Below, in pieces: positions 33,721 through 44,458 of a DNA stretch of 64,000 bases. The notes beneath the pieces are model-generated. The model did no database searches. It was given only the letters and a program-made list of their open reading frames with translations, and was not told where the DNA came from. The translations under genes and the position numbers were made by a program. This DNA comes from Taxillus chinensis (lineage: Eukaryota > Streptophyta > Magnoliopsida > Santalales > Loranthaceae). Position 1 is the first letter of the stretch. Every line of letters begins with the position of its first letter. The stretch is taken from positions 10,417,559 through 10,481,558 of the forward strand of contig CM042086.1 of assembly GCA_023512835.1 (NCBI GenBank), written 5' to 3'.

Positions 33721-34427
33721 CACTCGCGCCTTTTTATGGCGATGCGGCATAACTACTTTTTGAACTTTTATCTGGTTTGATAGAAAATTAAGTAAAGTTA
33801 ATTAATTGGCCAATACATACATCGTACTAACATACTAATATTTACTAATATTAATAAGATTTATTCATCTTTCATAATTTTGTAGATAAAACTTAAATTA
33901 ATTCATATTTGTTTTTTTTAAAAAAAATATTAAGAATATGTTTTTTAAGCATTTTGATTTTCGTATTTTATTTTTTATATTTATTGGAGATATTCTGCAT
34001 TTTGAAAATATTTATATTTGTAGGGGAGTGAATGTGATTTACAAAGAATTTAAGTTACCCTCGCAAAGGTCACGTGCAAGTACACATCCGGAAGAGGGAT
34101 TAGCTGAGCTGAGCCCCATGCTTTCCACAATCTACCAACCACACACATGCACCCACAGTTCTACAGCAGATATTCAAGCGATGGAGGAAACATACAAAAA
34201 TCGGCTGTTCCTTTCACTACCCGACACCGTACAACTGTACAAGGCTCCGGTCACCAGAAGTTTCAAACCAAGAAGCCACCACCTTCTCATCTGCGTTACG
34301 CCTTTGCCGCCACCACCACCACCACCACCAATCCTGCGCGTTCTCTGTCCATCCCCGCTCATAACCCCCATCACCAGCTTTGCTCATCAGCTGGCTAGCT
34401 AGCTAGCACTTGTCTCCTCCCCCATCC

Positions 34428-37400
34428 ATGGCACCTAACACTTGTCTCCTTCTTCTATGGACCCTATTACTCTCCGTTCCTGCAAGAACTCACCTCCAAT
34501 CCAACCCAGAAGGCTTCATCTCCACTGTCATATCCAACAAAGGCCTTGACTTCATCAAGGATTTGCTAGTAAACATGGCCCTTTCGTTCCTCACTCCGCT
34601 CAAGCTTCCCAGATTTGAAGATTCCATGAAAATACCAGTTCTGGGTCGTGTTGATATCGTCTTTTCGGACCTTACGATCCATCACGTTTCTGTTTCTTCT
34701 TCGTTTGCATGGTCAGGAAAGACCGGCTTAACCATAGTGGCTTCTGGCGCCACCGCTAATTTGACCGCGGATTGGAGCTATTCCTATACTACTTGGTGGC
34801 TTCCGATTAAGATTACAGATCGTACCAAGGCTTCTGTTCAGGTTGGTTACCAATATGCATATCGAGCTAGCTTTGTTTGTAGATTTTTAGTAAATGTCTT
34901 TGTTTTTATAGCTTCAATAAAGCTGGTATATATGGAGATAGAATAATTTCTGCGAAGGTAATCTCCCCATAACTTTAGTTATTTATTATATATATAACTT
35001 TTGGGGCCAACGGAGGGCAAGGGCTTCCACCATTTGAGAGGGCCTTATAAACTGTCGTTGGAGCACAGATTTGATATATAGAACTAATCAACCATGTTCC
35101 AGTCATCTGAAGTTTCAAGGCGTACAATTAATCAAGACAGGAAGAAGTACGACTGATGAGCAAGGAGTAAGATCATAAGTTCAAGAAGGATGATCATGCA
35201 TCATAAGGAGTACGACCAAGTATAGGAGTACGTTGGACCACTTTATGGAGTACGATGATCACGAGGAGTACGATCAGCTTAGTGAAAGAATACAGCTAGT
35301 GATCGTATGCCTAATCGTACGAGTGGTTATGGTCGTAGTATGAAGTTGATAGATGCAGGAGCTTGACCGCATCGCTTGGGGGTGCAGAGTTGCACGGACG
35401 CCGCATCGTGGCGCTCGCTACGTGCACTTGAAATCCATTGTTTTGGTCCATTATAACCCATGTTCATTTATATATATATATTGTAACCTCTTGGTCCATT
35501 GCGATCTCAACACGTACACAGTGATCGTACGAAGTCGGGTACGTAATGCACAAGTTGTGTGGTAGAGTGGTTCAAGTACTGAACTAATTAAGGTGTGCAA
35601 TTACACGTCGCTCCATCGCTCCAGTAAATATTGCAAGATAAACTTAAGGTTTTAATTTAATTTGAGACGAGAGTTTATGCAATATTCCTCATAAAGACAG
35701 AAGATAAGGTAAAGTCCTGTGAATAAAGAATAATTAGCGATTTTTAATTGTGAGAGACTTCTCTGTGTGTTTTTAAGAACGGTTGATAAAGTTGTTTATG
35801 CAATATTTGTAAATCAACAGTTCTATAATAATCTTTTGAGTTAATAACAATTATGTTTTAATAATTTATTCGTGATTTTGCTTCCGCTTATTTAGTTGTG
35901 ATTTTTCATATGAATTTGATCTTACGGCGACCCACATAAACTTGTGCGTTTATCTTTTGTTTTTTCTTGTCTTTCTCGTGTGTATCTCTTTCAAGTTTTA
36001 ACGAAGTGATAATGAAGTGATTCTTCTTCTTCTAAGGTTGATGGTATGGAAGTCCGCCTCACTCTTAGTTTAAAGATCGAAAACGGGGTGCTTAGACTGT
36101 ATCTTTTAGAATGTGGTTGTTCTGTGAAGGATGTATTCATAAAGTTGGATAGCAGAGCCTCATGGCATTATCAAGAGTACGTAATCTTTTATGGGTGTTT
36201 ATGTGGATTAACTTCTTGTCATTAGATGCTTATATGTTTATATGGAATAACTTGGTTATATGTTCAAGTGGAGATGACATTTTGAAATTAAGCACATGTA
36301 TCAGGATTAAGTGTTTACATTACTGTTTGTTATGTGAATCTAGTAAGCGTTTCCTCAAATAGGAAAACTTTTTTTTTTTTTAAATCTGTGATAAAGTCAT
36401 GCTTTTCTCTGTAATCATTGTCATTTCATCCATTAACGGTAAGTCAGTTGATCCTTTGAAATTTTCTAATTTCAGAAAATTTAAACCTTTTGTTCCAGTC
36501 CTTCCAATGCACATATTGTGAAGTAAAAGTTCAGAAATTCCATTAATTCTTTAACATGCTATACAATTAATTAATTTTACACAGGGTGGTGGATGCTTTT
36601 CAAACGCAGATAGGGCATTTAGTTGAGGAAAGTGTTTCCAAGAAACTGTCTGAAGGAATTATAAAACTGGATTCCCAATTGCAAAATCTCCCAAAGGAAG
36701 TTCAGCTGAATCCGATTGCCACGCTGAATGTTACTGTTGTGAATGACCCTGTGTTTACTGATTCTTCCATTGGGTTTGAGATAAGCGGGTTATTTGCTGC
36801 AACGGATAAAGTGGCTCTTTCTGATTATAATCATCACATTTCACAGTCTTCTGACTCCTGCATCGGTCCAACTAGGATGGTTGAAGTATCCTTACATCAA
36901 AATGTGATTAACTCGGCAGCAGTAGTTTACTTCAGAGTGAGTTCCAATTTAAATTTTAAACAAGAACTTGGTATCTTGCATCCACCAGCAGTCTTGTGCT
37001 TCTGGTTCATTTTTATGGTTGTCTAAAAACATATTGCCTTTCTTGTTGCCAGGGAAATGTTTTGGCGTGGAGTGTTGACCGAATACTCGATCAGTCACTT
37101 TTGAACACTGCTGCCTGGAGATTTGTTGTTCCTCAACTTTACAAGAAATATCCAAATGATGACATGAATCTGAATATTTATGCATCGTCTCCTCCGATTG
37201 CAAAAATAACAGACCATGATATTGATGCCACTATCTACTTAGACATAACCGTCAATGTTTTAAATGATGGTGAAGTGATACCAGTTGCTTGCATTGCACT
37301 TGTAAGCTTATTTTTGCATTAAGTTTGGTCACTGGAATTTTACCAGTTGAGGGAAATGGAGGACTGTCCTGACATGGTTCTTATTACAACTTCATTGTTC

Positions 37401-37913
37401 TCTATTTCCCTAAACTTAAACTTAAACTCTAAAAGGAAATGTAGAGAGAACTCTATTTCTGATGCTTTGTTTCATGTAGGTCATTGAAGCCTTGGGTTTT
37501 GCAGAAATCTCGAGGAACTATATAGTTGGGACTGTTCAACTGAAAAATTTTACCCTGGCTTTGAGGTGGAGTAAAATTGGTAAGCTGCGCATGCATCTAC
37601 TTCAGGTAAATTATTCAAATACGTTTGAAGCATTTTTTATGCTTCTGGAATTTTCTTGGCTGAAGCGGTTCAACTGTTATTTCATGGCTACAATGTTACT
37701 TACTAGTATATTATTATGCAGCCACTGGTCTCCACCTTGCTCAAAACCGTTTTCATGCCTTACGCGAACTCACACCTCAAGAGAGGGTTTCCATTGCCAA
37801 CTCTCTACGGGTTTTCACTTGAGAATGCTCAAATACTATTGACCAATTCCAAAATTATAATATGCAGTGATGTGGCATTCACAGAACTGTGCGCCGTTAA
37901 AAAAGTGATCTGA
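34428..37913 (+). CDS. LBR: BPI/LBP-family LPS-binding protein (plant LBR type)
   Basis: Six exons (34428-34841, 36037-36176, 36585-36936, 37053-37301, 37480-37605, 37722-37913) encode 490 residues. A hydrophobic signal peptide (about 1-22, CLLLLWTLLL) precedes two BPI/LBP/CETP-type lipid-binding domains. The N-terminal domain contains GFISTVISNKGLDFIKDLL and SFAWSGKTGLTIVASGATAN. The C-terminal domain contains NVLAWSVDRILDQSLLNTAA and PYANSHLKRGFPLPTLYGFS. Arabidopsis members LBR-1 and LBR-2 bind bacterial lipopolysaccharide and affect defence gene expression; a secreted or endomembrane protein is inferred here. The start is the ATG at the signal peptide; upstream in-frame codons lack an ATG. 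Intron 1 (34842-36036) holds a repeat insert. Confidence 0.9.
35040..35660. repeat. GGAGTACGA-repeat insert in LBR intron 1
   Basis: Five irregularly spaced copies of (A/G)GGAGTACGA-like sequence occur near 35147, 35206, 35225, 35248 and 35264. Reverse-complement-like TCGTAC/GTACGA words (GATCGTATG, TCGTACGAGTGG, GATCGTACGAAGTCGGGTACG) follow downstream to 35540. A GC-rich patch (35350-35430) and AATTACACGTCGCTCCATCGCTCC then follow. The block looks like part of an inserted element, possibly an LTR, but no terminal structure was identified. Confidence 0.45.
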
Positions 37914-40111
37914 TAGGTAGCATGCTAGCATTCTTTTCCTTTTGATTTGCGATGCAAGTGAAGCTGTCACATAACCCATCTGCCTTCTTTCTTTCAATGG
38001 GTTCTATAAAAAGGTGCGAATTTGGTGCAAGTCAAAGCTTATGCTAGGCATTGTAAATGGCCACCTGTTCTGCTTGTAAAGATGCAGCTGGTCCTTTCAC
38101 TTGCTACGGATCTGAAATGTATCATTGTTAATATATATCCTGCTGGAATAAGAATAGTTAGTTGTTGCCCTCCCCTACAATTTACAATTGTACAATCTAA
38201 CGTGTTTGAATATAGTACTGTTTTAATGTACAGCAGTTTTCAATTTTACAATTTGTAATTACATATATATAAAAAAACAACATTGGATGCCTAAAAAAAG
38301 GTGTCGGCCGTATTGATTTGGGGGAGAGAATATGAGAGCAAACGAGAATTCTCACGTAGAAGATAGTCTTGATGAAGAGGAGGACATCCCGGAGGTTCTA
38401 TCACTAACGCGAGAACAACAATCAGAATTCATTCATTGACACTCTAAAAAAGGAGAGGTATTCAAAAAGCATATGCCCTTCCTGTAAGGATAATATGCTC
38501 ACAAAAACGGTTTTAGACTTATCAACACTATTTAGACCGATCAATATTTTCAGAATTGTACACCTTCAAGTGCTAGAGGCATCCTAGCATATTAGAAGAA
38601 TGGTAGTCCTTATATGAAAAATTCTTGTTAAAGTGAAAATTTGTAAAAATTGTCTCAAATTTCTCAATCAATTGCAATATGAAATTTGTCAAAGTTGGCC
38701 AATCACCAAAGATTTTAACATCTATTTGTTTTTTATTTCTGTATTATAAATATGTATAGTTGTAAAATAAAACAAAACCAAGGACAGAAAATCTACGAGA
38801 GATAAAGAGGTTTTTAAATCTGATTATATTGATTTTTCAGTTTTCTCATGAATACCAGAAAAATTGACGAATCATGTAAATTTATTGTGTTTTTCTATAG
38901 GAATGTGTGACTTGATCATAACATCATAGCAGTTTGGTATTCTTTCAATTAATTCACGAGTAATTTAAGTTATTTGGTTATATTCGTGAGTGCATTTAGA
39001 TTTTCGATTATTGGTGACATAAGATTTACAACTTTTTAAAATTCTTATGTGAGTTCAATTAAATTAAGCCAATGGCAGCCACTTATTTAAGTCTTATTCT
39101 TTTATTAAATGATAAACATATTCTAAAATTTATAACTCTCCAAATTAAAACTCATAATTATAAAATCCACTACAAAGTTATGATGTGTGTCTTTACCACC
39201 CCACATCAAATACAATGTAAAAAAGATAAAAATACTTTTTATTCAAATTGATTTTTCAAAGGACAATACTATAATTCGAAAGATAATTGAAAAGATGTTT
39301 ATATTTTCTCAAGTGATTTAAAAAGGAATAGTAAAATTTATCTTTCTATTATAATGATGCATTATAATTCAATGTATTATAATTATTATTCATCTTATTA
39401 TTATTAATTTTGCGTTTAATATTATATAAATTTTATCTTTCTCCTATTGTCTTTTCTTACTGTTTTTAAAGTTATTATTTACTTTGTTCTTGTTGTGTGT
39501 GTGTTTGTTAAAAAAGAACACCCAAACAGATTTTAAAATTTACGCTTTGATAATGCATGTAATTTGCTAAACTAAATATAAAGTAATTATAACCGTAAAA
39601 TTTTATTTTATTTTATTTTTTACAATAATGGATCCCGACCCTTTTCATCTTTTTTTTTGGGCACGTAACTTTATCACCATACTAGCTAGTTTTTATTGCA
39701 ATTTCACTTCAAAAATATGATTTATTAAAATAAATTAGATAATTGTTAAATTATGAAAATAAATGGAATTCATTACAATATGAAAAGATTAGCGTAGTAA
39801 TTTTCACTCGATATTAAAGCGTTAAAAGAACTCACTACCTAATTAGGGGCGTAATTGTCTGTGAATACCTCCCCTGGTTTCCTGATCCTGATCCATCCAC
39901 CATACCCGGGTCCATACGTCGTCTACCCTCCCTCCACCGCTTCTCTCTATTATCTGCTCTGTCGCGCCTCAACACACACTCTCTCTCTCTCTCTCTCTCT
40001 GCACTAATTCATAAAAAATAACGACGCTAAGGGCTCCCCCCTCTCTTCCTCCAAAAGGTATATATATTTTTAACGAAACAAACCGCCCCATCACTTTCAA
40101 TTTTTTCAACA
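37914..40111. other. Intergenic DNA, LBR to PHD gene
   Basis: The LBR 3' UTR occupies the first few hundred bases. A 35-codon acidic frame (38332-38439, with DSLDEEEDIPEVLSLTREQQ) is the only coding-like spot; I do not recognise it. From 38500 to 39840 the DNA is AT-rich without features. The PHD-gene promoter and leader start near 39850 and include a CT tract at about 39977-40000. Confidence 0.55.
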
Positions 40112-40112
40112 C

Positions 40113-40177
<65 letters not shown>
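40112..40177 (+). repeat. (CT)n tract in the PHD-gene leader
   Basis: About 33 CT dinucleotides on the sense strand end directly at an upstream ATG (40178) and 77 bases before the main start codon. Confidence 0.9.
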
Positions 40178-40179
<2 letters not shown>

Positions 40180-40390
40180 GTCTCCTGAAGAAACCCTTGC
40201 AGGTCTGCACCGCTCGCGCCGCCTTCCCTCCGAACAACAACGCTCCCGCATAATATGGATCTGGACACCTCCCCGGAAACCGCCCCCGTCCGCGAGAAGA
40301 GGCCTGCGGAGAGCACCGATGCCGGCAGCGTCGTCGGCGAAGCCAGGGAGATGCAGGAGAAGACGAAGAAGGCGCGCGCCGGCCCCATGA
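40178..40390 (+). promoter_or_regulatory. Overlapping upstream ORF of the PHD gene
   Basis: An ATG right after the CT tract opens a 70-codon frame that runs past the main ATG at 40255 in another frame and stops at 40390. If this leader is transcribed as drawn, scanning ribosomes would meet the upstream ATG first. Its context (CTCATGTC) is weak, so leaky scanning is possible. The peptide (Arg/Pro-rich) looks like a shadow of the real frame. Confidence 0.4.
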
Positions 40391-43300
40391 GGAGCGTCGC
40401 CGAGACGGTGCTGGTGCTGTCGGCGATGGCGAAGATGCGCGGCGGCGGGAGAAGCCCCACCCCCGCCGAGAAGGAGCTCATGGCCGGGGCCAGGGCGGAG
40501 GCCGCGGTGCTGTGCGGGGCTCTCGCGCCTAAGGATGTCGTGCCTAGGGATGCCATTAGGATTGTCTTGGAGGATCTCGGTTTGGGCAACCCCGGGGATC
40601 GGGCGCTTGAGTTTCGACCTTCCCCCAAGATGTCTATTGCTGAGAAGATGTCTTCTGCCCAAAGACAGGTCAGGTTTCGTGGTTTCGGGCGTTTCGATCC
40701 TGTCTTTTATTGTATGTTGCCTCATTCTGTTCTTTTGTTTTGACATGTAAAACCAAAAGAAAAACAGTTGATTGGCCAATCTTAGTTAGTTGGGTTTGTC
40801 CTGAATGCCAGTGTCAGTGTCAATCTGGTGCTACAAATTAACCTGCATGAAAACTCATATCGAGAGACATTAGTTTAGGTTTTGATGATGTCATTGTTTC
40901 CAGTCTGGGTGAAAATACATGTGTTTTTGGAAATTTGTGTCTTAATTAGCAACTGGTTGGTGAGCCATGCTGTGGATCCCCTAGATTTTTGTGCAACTCA
41001 TTGCTACCATTTCTCTGATGCCTGCATTATTGCCGGCCATCAAAAGTTCAGGATATCCCATTATGTTCTAACTTGCTATAATGTATCCCATAGAAATCAT
41101 ATTTACAATGAAAGTTCATAAGACGCTCGGACTCCCCAGTAGTGGTCCTAGAATTGTAATAGGGGGGTGGTGCCATTGTGGTGGGTAGTAATGTTACCAA
41201 TAATGTCTGTAACCCTAACTTTTGTATTGTGGCTTTTATGTTCTTTGTTGATCTGTAAGGTATCATGCACTTTCATTAATTGTAATAGTCCGTCTCCATC
41301 CATCTTCTTTTTGGGCCTATTACATGTCTACTGGGTTATTTGCTTTATTGAATTCTTTGAAAAATCAACTACAATAGGAAAAAGTAATCCTTTACTGCAA
41401 ATTTTATAGCATAGTTCTGTTGTTTTTGTATTGTTACTTTTTTCTCTACTGATGTCTCATTGTTTATTAGATGGAAGAGTCCAAGGTATTGGTTGCACAT
41501 TCTGCTTTGTCTTTATCTCAGAGGCCACAAACAAACTCTGGTGCAGTGACTGCAAACCATGCCACATCAAACACTGTTCACCTGCTTCCATCCAACAAAG
41601 TCAGTCATACGTCGATTTCACCTGGAGCCATCCGATCTGCTTCATCTTTTGGGAAAGTTCCTGCTGCAACTTCTGCACCGTTCCCATGCCCACCTCCTTC
41701 TAATAAAGCAAGACCACACACAGTTTCTAATGGATTTCCTATTAGTCAATCAGGCAAGGATTCTTTTCCATCTTTTTTGACTAAAAGTGAAAGACCACAA
41801 GCGAAACTAGATGGAGGAATAAATGGAATTTCTTTTACACCACAAATTCGAGGTAATTTAACAAATTTATTCTTTTACTTCATTTTAAGTAGTGATGGAA
41901 CAACCGTGCAGCAATTGTCAAGCAAAATTTTCTTTACGTGTCTATTTTTTCATAACTTTTAATTACATCTGAGAGGTTACAAGTGGGCCAATACCATCTA
42001 GAGAGTTTCTTTATGCGTAATTATCTTGCATTCTCACTTATCATATGGAAAATGTTTGAAACATTTAATAGTTATTAATTAAATGAATGATCTGGCGTAA
42101 ACTTTTGTAGATGATGACAACAGTCCATTGAATTCCCCGTAAAATGTTCTTGATAAAATATACAAGATGTTATTGTTATGTAATTCCATTTCTTTGGACG
42201 GTCATACCTTCTTGAATCATCTTTCTTGTTTTTGGATTTTAAATATTTTGCTTATGAGGTTAAAACTTATCCAAACTACTGCTACAATTGGCAAGTTGAT
42301 TTCCTCTTATATTATCAGCATTCCTTCCTTCATTTGTTTCCTTACTTTGTAGTTATGAATATTCAAAAGCTTGAGTTAAATGTGCATCATCTATTTTCAG
42401 CAATTGCTTCTAGTGATCACTCACCCGCAAAAGCTCCAATGTGGTCTGTACAACCTCTGTCTGCCCCAATGGCTAAAACTGGACCAGAAAACCAGGTTTC
42501 GGATTATGTCCCGGCCAGGGTTGAGGGAGCTATTGATAGAAGTGCATCAAAGTTTGTTCATCAAGCATCAAGTGACCAAACTTCTAAAACAGCTGGTGCC
42601 CAAGCTACATCTGGAAGTCAGCCCCATCAAACTCTGCAGATGACGAACTATGTTCATGCTCATCACATTGAAATTAGTAGAAGAGTGCAGCAATGGTTAA
42701 AATCTCAGCTTCCTCACTGCCCCACATGGACTCCTCCTTCAAGGGATTACATGAACAAGGCATTGACTTGTCAAATATGTATGCTTTCCATTAATGATGT
42801 AGTAAGTGCACTTGTTTGTGATGCATGCGAGAATGGGTATCATTTGAAATGTATTGCTATTCTGTCACCCAATCAAAAGGGAATTTTGAAAGTGGAGTGG
42901 CATTGCCCCAGGTGTCTGGCCTTAAGCAAGGGGAAGCCTTTACACCCCAAATATGGTTGTGTCACGAGAAACATGACTGCATCAAAAATGTCTTTTAGTA
43001 CATCTGGAGTTCAGTCTGTTCCAGAGAAGGTGGTAAACTTAGAGCAGGTCAATAAGCAGAAAATAACAACCAATGAGAATTCTGGTGTACAGGATCCTCT
43101 TGCTGCTGCTATGGGCCCTACTTGTACTTTATTGGCATTTGATACGAACAACCCAAATGCGCGAGAAGTGCAAGTAAATAACTTGTTCTCGAACAGAAAA
43201 ATAAAGGATGATGCACCTATTTCCAGAAGTTGCCTGAATAATTCAATGAATACGACTCCAGAGGAGGTGGTAAATTCAGATCACAAGGTCAGTCAGCAGA

Positions 43301-44298
43301 AAATATCAGTCAATGAGAACTCAGGTGTACAGGATCCTCTTGCTGCTACTATGGGCCCTACTCGTAGTGTATTGGCATTTGATACAAGCAACCCAAATGC
43401 AAGAGAAGTGCAATTAAATAGCTTGTTATCGAACAAAAGAAATAAGGATCATGCACCCGATTCCAGAAATTGCCTGAATAATTCAGTGAATGCAACTCCA
43501 GAGAAGTTGGTAAATTCAGGTAACAATGTCACTCAGCAGAAAATATCCATCAATGAAAACTCTGGTGTTCTTCCTGCTACCATGGACACAAACTCTAATG
43601 TATTGGAATTTGATAAGAACAAGCCAAATGCAAGAGAACTGCAGGGGGACAACCTGTTATCAAACAAACAAAGAAAAGATGACAGGTCTATCTCTGGAAG
43701 TTGCCTGAATAACTCAATGAGTTCATCTCCAGAGAAGGTGTTAAATTCAGAGCCAAGGGTCAATCTGCAGAAAATAACGACCAATGAGAATTCTAGTGTA
43801 CATGGTCCTCTAGCTGCTACCAAGGGTTCTAACTGTACTGAATTGGCATTTGAGACAAACAAACCGAATCCAAGAGAAGTGCAAGGCAACAGCATGTTGT
43901 TACATAGACAGACAATCAGTAACAGGCCCCGTTCTGGAAGTTGCTTGAATAATACAGTGAATTCCTTGGGGTCAGAGGCTCCTCCTAGTGAGAAATTAGC
44001 TGAAAAGTCTACTCCCCATGTTCACATAGCTGAATCAATTGATGGTGAACAAAGATCAGATTTTGAATCAAAATCACAACCTCCTGTAAAGTTGTCTAAC
44101 ACAATTGTAGATACAGTAGATTGTTCTCAAGCCCCTGGCATGGCATCAGTAAAGCAATATTATGACAACAACCCTATTGCTGAAGCTCTAGATACATCTC
44201 TTGTGAAAGAAACAATTGACTGTAAAGCAAGCAATGGACAAGATGCAGTACGAGCATGTCTTTCTGAAACTAGAGAAATGGGTTCGGGGACTGGATAG
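40255..44298 (+). CDS. PHD-finger protein with four internal tandem repeats
   Basis: Three exons (40255-40668, 41471-41852, 42401-44298) encode 897 residues. The N-terminal third has an Ala/Glu-rich helical part (KMRGGGRSPTPAEKELMAGA) and a Ser/Pro-rich linker. A C4HC3 PHD finger lies at 389-437, with CQIC, CDAC, GYHLKC and CPRC supplying the eight zinc ligands. PHD fingers usually read the histone H3 tail, so a nuclear chromatin role is inferred. Residues from about 473 on contain four tandem repeats of 77-80 residues (DNA period 231-240, start points 43021, 43258, 43498, 43729). Each has the order PEKVVNS, QQKI..NENSGV, LAATMGP, LAFDTNNPNAREVQ and SCLNNS. All lie in one exon. Exon 1 is GC-rich. 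The family name is uncertain. Confidence 0.87.
43021..43968 (+). repeat. Four tandem coding repeats of about 237 bp
   Basis: Units begin at CCAGAGAAGGTGGTA or a variant at 43021, 43258, 43498 and 43729. The first three units are complete at 237, 240 and 231 bp. The fourth runs to about 43968 and diverges into PPSEKLAEKS. All length changes are multiples of three, so the frame is kept. Divergence is moderate, so the array is not very recent. Confidence 0.9.
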
Positions 44299-44415
44299 GC
44301 TACAGTGACCTGTCTTGCAATGCAAGTATGTTTTTTCATCCTTTAAATTTCATCTTGCTACTATTTTTTTTGTCTTCATAAATACCTTTCTCAGAAGGCA
44401 CTTGATGAGAACAAA

Positions 44416-44458
<43 letters not shown>

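Larger units (their letters stand above)
32459..34140. other. Intergenic DNA with repeat debris
   Basis: After the ARP2 fragment, 32500-32990 is unremarkable AT-rich DNA. From 33000 to 33260 irregular units built on AACATGCAGTAACTGAGC recur. From 33440 to 33720 there is a short repeated TTTCTAACAA-ACCAAATTG, then GATTTAACGTGGTTCTGCGG, which resembles sequence common in plant copia-type LTR elements. No gene is supported. Confidence 0.5.

Noticed and set aside
34410..34427. A longer N-terminus for the LBR protein
   Set aside because: The upstream in-frame codons begin at TTG, not ATG. The ATG at 34428 gives a normal signal peptide.
40027..40779. A 250-codon minus-strand frame over PHD-gene exon 1
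   Set aside because: It includes Arg-Glu repeats translated from the CT tract and is antisense to a well-supported GC-rich exon with correct splice phase.
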